From NCBI GenBank assembly GCA_013365325.1, contig JABVXV010000179.1:1-64000 (forward strand): a DNA stretch of 64,000 bases, in the 5' to 3' direction. The notes beneath the pieces were generated by a model. That model did no database searches and was not told the DNA's origin. It saw only the letters and a list, made by a program, of their open reading frames with translations. Positions 46,868-58,421 of this stretch are shown piece by piece. A program made the position numbers and the translations under genes. The DNA is from Dipetalonema caudispina. Lineage: Eukaryota; Nematoda; Chromadorea; Rhabditida; Onchocercidae. Position 1 is the stretch's first letter. The number at the start of each line of letters is the position of its first letter.

Positions 46868-49800
46868 TCACAAAACAACACATTGTTCGCCACCTGTGGA
46901 AACACGTCTATCATCTGCATGCGCTATTCGCTGTTTACGACACGAACTGCATCTTGGGCTTGCTACACAAAAAGGATCTAAGATAGTGGCATCGTGCACT
47001 GGTCCCTTATGCACAACTGTGTCCCGTAACACCTAGAAATAATGAAAATTTCTCCGATATGGGTTCACACAATTAGTAAAGAGACAGTCATGAAATAAAC
47101 TACACATTCCGTATGGGATTTTTTGTGGAGCCAAAACAAAATGCACCTGTACACGGCACTTGCTGTAGTCGGCTTTCCACATACGTTGTACTTCACTAGT
47201 GAACTTATCATTAGGAATTTTGGTGTGAATTAACGATGTCCTGTTTATAGATGTTCCTTCCTAAACAAATTTATGTGTTTATACGACAGAACGAAGCGCA
47301 ATTTTCTCATTTTTTTGGTCCCGAAAACAATCCATCTACTTTTTTAGCAACTTTATTTTTTACTCCCCCACTTAACAATGAGTCCTCAGCAATGAAATAA
47401 AAACAAATATTCAAGATCATTGAAAGTCTTACAGAATATTTACTAGCAGATAACCCTACTGGAAAGGGCTGTTGTATGACCACATCATTGCCTTGCTGCA
47501 CAGAGTTGGCAAAATCGACTGAAAAGCACAGTTCTGAACTATTTAATTTTGCATTTAAAACAGCTCGGCGTATTCTTGACGGATGATTCCACTGTAGCGG
47601 AGTTTGGGATATTATTAGTTCTATGCACTGTAGAAACTTACAGTCACTTTTCCAGCGCTCGAAAGCAAGTTCGTTGATATCACGGCTTAAAATTTCTTCG
47701 TCTGTCGATAAAGGGAAATCTTTGGCTCGTCGATTCTCCATAGAATTGGAACTAAGCAATGTTTCGTTCGAAAAAGTTGACCGACATCGACGTGAGGTGA
47801 ATTTCTAAACAGAATGAAAAAAAAAAAATCTAATTCTTGTGAAACTCTATTTCTCTAACTTTCCGGTAATGCTTAGATAAGTTTCTCAAATCTGTACAGC
47901 AAAAATTAATCGGAAATGATAAAATTAGATTTCTTGCAAGGTATTTGAAAGCAAACGAGTGTTACACTCGAACCAGTAACATTTAGCACAGGTTAAATTT
48001 ACTTGGTCCTTATTTTTGAAAGCCATCGACATCTGACCCTTCAGCACACAGTGTTCGCCGATATGATTAGTTTTCCCGCGTTGTCCGCCTACAACCGTTG
48101 TTAAGCCCGCAGATGATGACGATGGCAGTAATGGATCAAATGTTGCACAGTGCTTTATCCACGATGTACTCGTCGATGAATTTGGAAGTGAAACACTGCG
48201 ACGAATAATTCTGAATTTTCATTTATAATTAAAAATTCTCAATAGATTGCCTTGAAAGACGTCACATAATTGTGTTTCTGCTTAACTGTTCATAGTGAAC
48301 CACATCATCAACCAAAAGTGAATAAAGAAAAAAAGCCTTCGGGAATCGTTGAATGTCAATAGATGACAGCTTACTTTGAGATCCTTCTACGATGACCATA
48401 TTTCTTTGTGCTGACTATTTGTTCATTGGTGTGAGTAGAGAAGACGCTGCAGAATAATTTTCAATCTTCGACAGTAATATGTATAACAAATTCAAAAACG
48501 AAATAACTCACATATCTCCTACAATTTTTTTTCTATCTGTGCATAATCAGCGTCAACATACTTATAATCCACAAAATTGCTGTCATAATTGGTCGTATTT
48601 ATACTGCTGTTATCCAATTCCTTCATATCCGAGATAACACGTCTTCTTTGATCAATCGTTTCAGGAAAAGCTAACTTACGCGTCGTTTTGTAAATTTCAT
48701 GGGCAATGAATGGGTTTCCAGTGTCTAAAGATATCTGAAAAAGACAAAATCCCTTCCGCTTCATCTCATGTGAAAATTCATAGGTATCTCAAACGAAGTT
48801 CAAACTAAAAGATTATCTGAGGTTGGTATAGAAGCAAAAAAGAAAATCAGTTATACGCAAAATGCAAAATATAAAGTTGAAAATAAAAATTCTGAGTTCT
48901 ATCGATTTTTCAGCTGTCATATCTTTTTTTGATTTCTTTTTAACGCTTAAGCTCTGTCATAATTTTTCTTTGAAAAAATATGACATAGTTTGGATATAGA
49001 AAGAACTGTCTAGTTAAGTATTGACCTTTTAAGGAAGCAGAGGAAATACCTCATCAGAAAGTTCATCGACGGCAACGCTTCTCGCAAGTTCTTCCATTCG
49101 CGACTTATTTCTCATCTCTTCATCCTTGTTTGTGTGATTTAAGTCTTCATACGGCACACCTTCTTGCAGTACCACAAGAGGGACTGTATTTACTGATTTG
49201 CACTCACTATAAATACATGAAACAGGTAATGAAAAAGTGTATCTAAAGTTTTACTTGATAATAAGCTACAAAACACTGTGATAAAGAGTGAAAGTTGTTA
49301 TAGAGAGTTGTTGATAATTTAGAACTACATGAAATCTAAAGAGAACATGCATGACTGCTCCAACCTCGCAAGCGAAATAATTTAAAAACCTTCGATTTTC
49401 ATTGTTTTGCTCTTTTCGAGTTAAAACATGCGGGAACGACTCTGACTGTTTCGATTTCCAATATTTTAAAGTTGCATCCGACAAAGAGCGCTCCAATCCT
49501 ATAAGACAGATCAATTATCTATTGAATATAATGGTAAAATACATCGAGAAAATTATCAACAAGATGGTAAGAAACAGTCTGACTTCGAGAATCAGGGACG
49601 AATTTATATGCTGAAAATCCCATAAATACTAACGCCCATCACTTTCAACCAGCTGCAATGGAGATTCGTCGCAGTTCTTATGTCGAGAAAATCGGAATTT
49701 AGCAAAGAAATCACAGACAGATACAAAACTGGGCCGAGCAGTTGGATCCATCTGCAATGGATACTAATGGATCGATGTGAATATAAGGATTACCGAAGAT

Positions 49801-52255
49801 GAAAATAAATAAAGGCACAACGTGCGTGGTAATATAATACGGTTAATATACCAAATCTTGAACCTAATATCTTACCAAACAGCACTGAAATGCTAAGTTC
49901 AAAATATCCAAAGGGGTATCAGTTGGACAATGGGCCGTGAAGCGAACATAATCCAAGCCAAAATTATGAGTCCGATATAGTCCTGCTTCTGGATCGGCGT
50001 CAATCCTTGCTATCATCTGGCATAGTATTATTCCAAAGGAGAAGACATCTGCCTAAATAACCACTTGGAATTTTTTGACTTCCTCTCATCCAAAAATCGA
50101 CATAATAACACTTGAGATACAAAGAATGAATACAGTGAATACTTTTTTTTCTTAATTTGTAAGCACAAAATGAACCTTCTCATCATAAAACTCTTCCTTT
50201 AGACATTCTGGAGCCATCCAGAACGGGGTACCCACTTGAGTCAACTTTTCGACAATTCGCGGAATTCTGCACGACAAGCCAAAATCAGCTACTACCGCTT
50301 TTAAACTACCGTTGGCAACTTTTTGCAGCAAAACATTCTATGAAAAAAGAAATACATTTTAAAAATCAAAGATTCGTTCAGCTATCTCTCAATCCCTTGT
50401 CCCGATCTCTATTCAAATATTTCAATACTTCTGTCAATTTTTTATTCTTAAGTTCAAGAAATTTACACCGATTACGTAAGCATTTGCACAAACCATGCTA
50501 GTGAGATCGCGATGCATGATGCCCTTTGAATGTACAAAATCCATAGCGTACGAAATATCACGCGCTAAACTGCATCGCAAACTCCACCGAAAATATTTTT
50601 GATGATCACATATCAAGCGACTTAAGCTGCCCGCATCACAGAAATCCATAAGTATATGCAAATTCCACGACTTCTCTGCCAAATCAACACATACACCACT
50701 AAAAAATACGATCGCTCATTAATGGAATATAAATGCTCTTTTAGACTCAGTTACCATTACCGACGAATAATTCTCTTTTAAATCACAGAATATTCAAATC
50801 GATAGCGATAGAAAAAATAGATGCATTACCGAAAAGCCAGAAGATTGGGATGTGACGTCAACTGATTTAACACATCAACTTCTTTCAGGACATTTGCCTT
50901 AATCCGTACTCGATTTTCCCGTCCTCGTTCTTTACCGATCTTAAGTACCATAATCTCTCCGGTAAATCGATGTTGTACCTAGAAAAGTCTATTACATTCA
51001 ATATGTAAAAAACCGAATTTTTGCTCTTCAAGATTAACCTTTGACCTTTTTACAAATCCTACGCAAACTCAATATATCAAGGGTCTCATTCCCTAACAAA
51101 AATGTCTCATTAACGTGTGTTCAATATTTTTCCCACAATATATTAAGGCCGAACCTTATATACGTCACCAAAGAAACCTTCGCCCAGGCTTTCCAGTACA
51201 TCGAAATCGTCTCGAGCATATAATCGTTTCAACGCCATTTCCAAGAATACACAAGAGGTACGCCCAGGTGCTAAGCGAGAATACTGATAAGTACTCTGAT
51301 CAGCAACATTACAACTCCAGCATAATCTGCCATTCTGAAATTGGGAAGAACCAAATTAAAGAAATGAATTTTTCAAATCATTTGGTAGATTAAGTTTGTT
51401 CTTTTGGAACGATGGATGGGCTCAATCTACTTCATCAATTATAAATTGAATCGAATCGTCACGTAATGGAGTCAAATAAGATTTAAGAAATTTGGAAATG
51501 GATAGAACGCTTTTGTAGTTCCAACATACTTTTTGCTCTGCTTCATAATTTTCGGAACAAATCGAGATGCGTGATGCTTGTGAAATTTCTTCAGCACATC
51601 TGTAAGACTTCTAAATATTGCTTAAAATATAGATAAAAAGTGTTCTACTTAAGATTTCCTAGGGGATGGAAAATCAAACAATAAATAATAATTCTTATAT
51701 CGTTTTAATGATTGGAGAAAGATGATTCGAAAATGAAACGTGAGAATCGGTGATCCATTTAACAGTTGGAGGAATTGAAAAATTGAGGATCTGATATGTC
51801 TTTCGCAATAAACTGAAAAACTACCGAGTATTCGCGACGTAGATATCATCCCTGGTTCTATGCAAGTTATTCGATGTGCTTGCTTCACAATCGTGAAATA
51901 ACGTTTCCGATGAAGAACTAGAAAATGCATAAGTACCAATGATTATTAAACAGGGAGGGAAAGAGAGGGATAATAGAGCGAAGAAGAGTTACCTCGAATG
52001 ACGAAAGGACTAAAAGCCTAGGCCTAGCAAGTGCGAATTGTTTTATTAATACAGCAAGGTATTGAAGGCTTCAGATGAAGTTTACAATTAAACAATGAAA
52101 AAAGATTCAAAATGTTATATCCAGGTCCCGGAAAAGGCCAAAATCTTTGCGACTTTGTAACACGCTACAGTTCTGAATAAAGTCACTCACAAATTAGCCA
52201 CTGTACTATTTGTCTGAAGCGGATCGCTGCCGTTGATATCCATAATCATTGCCAT
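46868..52255 (-). CDS. TESK-type dual-specificity protein kinase with long tail
   Basis: Kinase of the LIMK/TESK family, whose members phosphorylate cofilin and control actin. Seventeen exons, high to low: 52191-52255, 51825-51917, 51530-51599, 51155-51334, 50830-50978, 50494-50698, 50176-50337, 49876-50052, 49634-49751, 49390-49498, 49050-49206, 48562-48734, 48003-48210, 47642-47804, 47433-47518, 47147-47260, 46868-47032; all phases agree; 797 residues. Kinase domain about residues 117-390: glycine loop LGEGFFGDVYK, lysine in IMVLKI, MHRDLTSMN (TESK-type HRDLTS), VVADFGLSCRIP, GTPFWMAPEC, EKADVFSFGIILCQMIARI, HNFGLDYVRF, MDPTARPSF. This matches TESK1/2 rather than LIMK, and no LIM or PDZ domain precedes it. 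The tail of about 400 residues is Ser/Thr-rich and unconserved, ending in a small cysteine cluster (FCVASPRCSSCRK). The start follows a GATCCACAG acceptor by 2 bases. The intron at 47519-47641 can be read through in frame. Confidence 0.93.
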
Positions 52256-54200
52256 TTCTGTGGATCAAGCACGATCAACCTATTTGAACCAAATAAATAA
52301 GAGTATATAAGTAAAGCAGCGACACTACCAACAATGATGTAATCCTTGCGTGGCTATATTCTGAAACTTATAGTTTTATTTCTGTGATAATTTCTTGCAA
52401 AACATATACGATTAGAGAAAAGAAATTAAAACGAAAAAGTTCTCGATAACAATGATTTATAAGTAAAATCAGCGACAATTTCACAATGGACCTATCAATC
52501 CGTGATGTTAGTTATGCTTCAAAATGACCTGGCTCATATCGAAAAGAGTTTCTCTCTGAAATACTTACTGCACAGTTCATAAAAACAAATTTTCCTGATA
52601 ACATTATCTCGATAAAGGGAAAAAAATCATTGAGACCATTAAGAAGAATCAAAAAGAGATAGCTAGCAGCGGAGCATACAGCTTCTCCACTACAACAGCT
52701 AAATCAACAAGCACTGTATGTTTACGATTCAATTAATAAGCTGTTTAAAGATTTCGATGCATCTCTCTTCTTTTCTTTCCCTCTACTTTATTTTTTCGTA
52801 TTGAATTAAACAAACAGTATCAAGTCTATACAACAACTGATCCACTGCTTTGCTTAACCTATCAGCTAACCTACTAAACACATTTCTTAAATCCAAACGG
52901 ATCCGAATTCAGAAACGATGCTTAAGACAGGTAAACACGAAAAAGAGTAGAAAACGTGAAATAAAACAATAAATGAGGTTTCTTTAAAACGTCAGCAAAG
53001 TCTCTTTCCTCTCCTAAAGGAGAAATTATCCACAGATACGCGTGTTACTCGTAAATCCACGTGTATCCATCCATTCTGCACCTCTTCCCATCCATGCAAT
53101 TCTATAAAGATCGCCACAATATTGTATGATTTGTGTGTCTGCCTGTCTATCAATCTTTATGTTATGTGTAAACAGTTTCAGACGGGAACTGACAATCGAC
53201 AGACATCAATCAGAACGTCCGCCAACAGGTAGATATGTTTCAGCATGCACTTGACATTACCAATGAAGAATGACCTATTATCAGTTTGCACTACTTTGTT
53301 TCATCAACTATTATATCTATACCACATACGATACAGTGGTCATTCATTGCAATAGGGTTATAACCCTGAAATGATCAAGTTTCATAATGTCGATCATCTA
53401 TGACTAATTTCAAATTCAAAAAATGGACCCTTATCCTCCCTTCGGGTTTGCTCACCAGTTCTAGCTAGAAATGATGTTTGTAGTAGAAAATAATAAGGCT
53501 TATGGTTTCAGGCGGTTAGATCTCCTTTCTCCAATCGCCCTCTGCATTTCTGTACTTTTTTTTTATAACAAAACCGATCGAACTTACCAGGAATTGGGCC
53601 ATCTCCATAATAACATTGATGCTTTAACCCCAATATATCAACTACTGCATTTTCCCGTCAACGAAAATCGGTGTCTCAATAGCTACTAAGGTAGCGCGGT
53701 ACATGCAAATGTGACCGCGGTGTGTTATATGTCAATGAGTGCGAGGGCTAGTTATGGATTCCACTTACTTCGAAGTAAAGCAGACTCTTAATTTCTTTCC
53801 CGATCGGAAAACCAGCAGAATCGCTAACAAATCCACAGTTATTTATATCTAATAATATGCTGAGTATCCTCCGTCCATATCTTCACACCTCTATCCCTTC
53901 CTCTGCATCATTTTCAACAACCGAAAGCAAGTTCGTTGCTTCTCATACCTCAATCATAGATAACTCTTCCAACAAATTAGTCATATCATTCCTATCTACA
54001 AAGTGGAAACAAGAAATGATCGGGAAGCATTTATAGAAATCATTGGTAACATTAATTATATGTGATGAAGAAAGATGAATTGTTCAGCGGCAAAGCAATA
54101 ACACATTAATCGTTTAATTAACAATACAAGTATGTCAAGTTCTTCGGAGAGCAGCCGAAGACGATGAATGTGTGGAATGTCTCATATGGTTAATTTCTGA
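52256..54200. other. Intergenic region between GTSF1-like and TESK-like genes
   Basis: About 1.9 kb, no supported exon. It should contain the TESK-like promoter or outron and the GTSF1-like 3' end. An open plus-strand frame at 53471-53689 has no motif. Confidence 0.45.
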
Positions 54201-54638
54201 TTAATCAAAAATCATTAGATCAGGACGACCATTCGATTCTGAACTCAAACCTTGCATTACTCCATTTAAGTTCGAGGAAGAAGTAATGATTTGAAGAGGC
54301 ACAGGTGAATATCGTAACTTCCGTCTGCATTCCTGATACAGCGCTCTCCTATGGCAGGTCAGTTCGTGCAATATCACTTCCGGAGCAAGAATATAATGGC
54401 AACCGTTATATTTGCATCTGAAACTGTGCAACTAACCGAAAGGCACTATTTCTTTCCAAGGGTCATTTTACCTTTTCAGTTCCGTTTTAACACCATATCG
54501 TTTGTAATATAAACGACGACATTTAGCCAAATGTAGTAATATGTCGCAAACAGGAACCATGTGAGGGTGGTGATCCTCAGAATAAGGACATATTACGGTA
54601 CTATTTGCTGTCTCCTCTTCTTTTTTCTCCAACTGCAT
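54201..54638 (-). CDS. GTSF1-type double CHHC zinc-finger protein
   Basis: Two exons, 54472-54638 and 54201-54417, phase 2; 127 residues. Two U11-48K-type CHHC zinc fingers: VICPYSEDHHPHMVPVCDIL then LHLAKC (C-x8-H-x9-H-x3-C or C-x5-H), and CKYNGCHYILAPEVILHELT then C (exactly C-x5-H-x9-H-x3-C). Two tandem CHHC fingers in a protein of this size define the gametocyte-specific factor 1 family. In animals, GTSF1 proteins assist Piwi or, in C. elegans, the RRF-3 RNA-dependent RNA polymerase complex that makes 26G small RNAs. The intron falls between the two fingers. The tail (IITSSSNLNG, SNGRPDLMIF) is Ser/Asn-rich. The start ATG lies 16 bases after a TTTTTCAG acceptor. Family assignment is firm; role in this worm is inferred. 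Confidence 0.9.
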
Positions 54639-57236
54639 CTATCTCTTTAAATTCTGAAAAAGATTAACTAGAAAAAATAGGGATGGTATAATGAATGACC
54701 AATTAGTTCAATCAAAGAGGAGACTAAGACGGAGAGTAAACCTCAAACTGCCGAATAGTGCTTCTGTTGGGTTTAAATTCAACTTGCCATGAGCCTTTCT
54801 ATCAGCACAGGTATGATGGATGAGTTTCAGATTTCATTCTTCCAACGATTAGAATGAGCAAACATGATAGCAATTTCTCACTTATTTTTTCAACTATGAT
54901 TCTAGGAAAAACAATGAGATAGTCAAGATTTCCGAAATCAGACTAGGCCAGGTAGTACAGGTCATTCAGTACCACGCGGCCATTTAAGTATCATGTTCTT
55001 TAACCGGTTTGCTTAAGCAAAATTAGCTTGTTACGGGATAAACCGGAACGGTGTCCGTTCGGTTTGTGAACTTACTGCTTGCAGCAGTTCTAATTTTAGG
55101 TCAGTGATTTTTGTCTGAGAGCAGTTATTGAATTACCTGATTTCGAATATTTTTGGAAAATCCTGAAATTTACGAGAAACGTGTTACAGCTATATACAAC
55201 ATTAAACTTATCGCGGAGATATCTTCAAGGAGGTAGTCATGTAGTGCTGCAGATGAAACTTCGAGATATCCTAATATAAGTGGAGTTTAATAAATGTGAA
55301 TGACTAGAATCAAAATATAGTGAAGATGGACATGAAAGTTGGTGAAAGAAGTATTTGGAAGATTGTATTGTTCATTGCTAAAGGCATTTTTGATGTGCTA
55401 TTTAGTTAAAGCCAATATAAAATTGACTCGTATAATTCGTCAATTTATATATTTATTAGCAAACTTTTAGTAAGATTTATTAGCCGAGAGCCATTAATTC
55501 CCTTTTCCTTTCAAAGGATCAATTCATTGTCTCAATGGAGTCGGTAGATAACAATGATTTCCCGTGAATTCCTAATCCGATATGAGTAAATATTGGTCAA
55601 AGAAAATTTTGGTCAGAATGGTATAATTGCAGAAAGGTCCAAAATGTACAATTAACGCTGTTAAATAAATTCTGCTTGCTCCATATAATCTAAAATGGAA
55701 TAAAGGATAATTTATATTTAGATTTGAAAAAGATCTGATAAAAGCATGGATATCACGATTAGTTCAAGTAGATAAATTCAATGTAGTATTGGGAGGGAAG
55801 AATAAAATGGGATGATCATCTGAATCATACCACTGTTCAGCTTTCATCTAATATTCTGAAGTAGGGTTAGCTATTATATAACTCCTAGACCATGTGGAAT
55901 TCCGAAATAACCTTTTTAAATTTCCAATGAATTCCGACACTTCTTCATGCAGATTTCAATTAAACTGCAATCTATGGCTAGCGGGCCTTTCCATAGAATA
56001 AGGAAGAGATTTCATGTTGAAAAAACTCTTTCGTGTTGGAAAAATTCTTAGTTGAAATGTTTGCCCTACTTCGTTTTGCATTGACAATATACTTTGGTAT
56101 TAGTTTGCAAAAAATGATTACTTTTATCACAGCCTTAAGCTTCAAGTTGATTCCGATCTTTTTGGAAATAAAAAAGTGACAAAAAACAAGTGAGTAGTGG
56201 TGGAATAATATAGTCTCGAAAGATATTATAGCAGAATGAGGTCTAATCAATTCAATATATTGGCAACTAATCGTAACTTGAATCGATTGAATTTCTTAAT
56301 AAATTTCGAGAAAGTTTATGAGGCATGTGTAGAGATGCATTTCTTCATGATTGCAAGATAGAAAAATGATACATTGTACTAAATAATTGGAAGAACATTT
56401 CTATATGTTTTAACTTGACGAAATATAATCCTAATTCTGTGTAGTCCTGTACAACGGATATTGTAGTTCGAAATAGCACAATTAGAAAGGTACTCTGTAT
56501 ATTCTTTGTCTGATAGTAGAGATCATCACCGGTATTTTCCGTATCAAATATCAAAAGTCAAAGCAATCAAGGAATATATTATTAGACTGTTAAGTAACTC
56601 TTGACCAAATTAGGAGTGATACTAACTGATTGAAGGGTGGATGCTAACAAATACTTCTTTAATGGTTTTTCTATTACAACCATAAATCAATGAAAAGCTA
56701 CCGATTTGCAAAACGTTGCATATCAGATGAGAAAAAAGAATCAAAGCAACATTTGAACATATTATTCTTTGTTTCATCTCGTAGTGCATCGATTTTTGTG
56801 CATTAGAGCCTAGCAAAGCTGCAGGGCTCATTCGGCCCAGACATACCTTTCAGTTAAATCTTCTGGTGCCTCGATAAATTTGGTTTGGCCATACAATGCG
56901 GCATCAATTTGGAAAGAAATTTTAGAAGACGCTGCGTTACAAAATGAGATGATTGCACTATCTGAGCTGAAATAATTTCCGAAAAAGAGGCACTTGGATC
57001 ATCTTATATTAGTAATTGTAGCTTAAGTGGACATCGGTTAAAATATCTACCACTTTATGATTCAAATCAGCCAACTTTCACGTTCTTATTCTTTGTTTTT
57101 TATTTCTTTTTTTGTCACATTAACGGGTTATCCATTCATTATTAGTCAATTTCGATCATTTCTGAGAAATGATATAAAGTTAAACAGGCAGATATATAAC
57201 TTAACAATGCTCCAGGAAGTTTATTTCTGAGCAGTT
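54639..57236. other. Intergenic region
   Basis: About 2.6 kb with no supported exon on either strand. A locally GC-richer patch at 54970-55090 upstream of the GTSF1-like gene could be regulatory. The open frames around 55980-56830 (-) have chance-like compositions. Confidence 0.45.
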
Positions 57237-57586
57237 ATGCCGGAGGAGGAGGTTGGTTGGACAAAAGTTGCACGCCAGATCCTTGTGTTGTGTCGTGGTT
57301 TCCTTATAGACGACATCTTCGAACGACAGCGCATTTTACTGGTATTCTAACCTCTAAAATTTTGTGCATTTCCAATGTTAATCGATAATAATGCTGTAAT
57401 ATTAGCATTAGTAATAATATTTGAAGAAGTTCATATTCATTTGAACAATTAAACAACAGTAGTGTTGTTAATATGGATGTATGTGTATGCCTAAAGTTTA
57501 GAGATGAAGATTCAGAGTTCACTTTTCAACTGGAGGATCGGCAGCTACTTATGGATGATCACAGCAATGGGAATATTTCATCTTAA
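57237..57586 (+). CDS. Tentative two-exon small gene (alternative to next entry)
   Basis: Exon 57237-57341 starts with an ATG and encodes a balanced, charged peptide (PEEEVGWTKVARQILVLCRG, then FLIDDIFERQRILL). A phase 0 join to 57497-57586 (acceptor CCTAAAG) gives FRDEDSEFTFQLEDRQLLMD ending in a stop, 64 residues in all. The composition is protein-like but no family is recognised. The second exon overlaps, in another frame, the first exon of the competing model at 57504-58421. Confidence 0.25.
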
Positions 57587-58421
57587 ACTTCTATATGCAA
57601 TCACCTATCCTTTGCATTCATTCTTCACCAAAGGATTCAAAACTACCGTTTACTCGAATGGAGAAATGCGTCTGCCACACCTTCCTCTATATAAAGTTCG
57701 TGGCGAGGTCTACAGATCATTTGAATTTGTTCACTTTTACATTTTCCTTCTGAATTTGCGTCGTTTTTAAGTTTAGAAGAAAAAGGCATATCGTCTTCTC
57801 TTAACTGAAGTAAGATAGGGTGAGGCAAAATTTGCTCGTGATCATCTGATGACCAAAGTGCAACCAACATTCGTTATGCTATTTTGTTGAAGTTATGTTA
57901 TGTAATCACTTTCTTATGGAATCACTCTTAGTCAAATATTCCAGGCGACAATGTTATTTTTCGCTCTGTCAACAATTTGGCATTGTTTCACGTGGCCTAA
58001 CCCGATGGGTGCCCTGCAATGGAATTTTAGTATTCGACCGCAAGTAAATTTCAAGCCGCAAATGGTACTTATTTCTGTTTACTATATTGAAATCAATTTC
58101 ATTGGGACTTTGTTGACAAACAGACTTAGAAAATTTGATTTTAAATCAGAATTCTATCTTTATATCTTCCGGTGCATTCTGCAGTATCTGGTTGCAAAAA
58201 GCCATTCGGCACCACAGATGTCGTCAACCCCTTGTTCGGATCAAATGAAGATTACCCGATCTCAGTCCGAAACAACACAATGCAAAATGAGTGGAAAAGT
58301 GGATTTAGGCGTTGATGTACGCCTTAAAAATATTATTCTGGATCCCATTTTAACCGTTTATGAAGCTGTCATCAATTTTTTATCGTTAGCGAGTGAATTC
58401 GCTACCAGTATGCTTTGGTGA
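57504..58421 (+). CDS. Tentative gene of unknown function
   Basis: Three phase 0 exons, 57504-57695, 57945-58043 and 58185-58421, would encode 175 residues with one or two hydrophobic segments (WMITAMGIFHLKLLYAITY; TMLFFALSTIWHCF) and a C-terminal 79-codon stretch containing KVDLGVDVRLKNIILDPIL. Good acceptors (ATATTCCAG, ATTCTGCAG) and a GTAAAT donor support the second and third exons. The start is unsure: the first exon may begin upstream by splicing. I do not recognise the product, and other frames of the same exons also look partly coding, so the region probably holds a real gene whose exact reading I could not fix. Confidence 0.3.
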
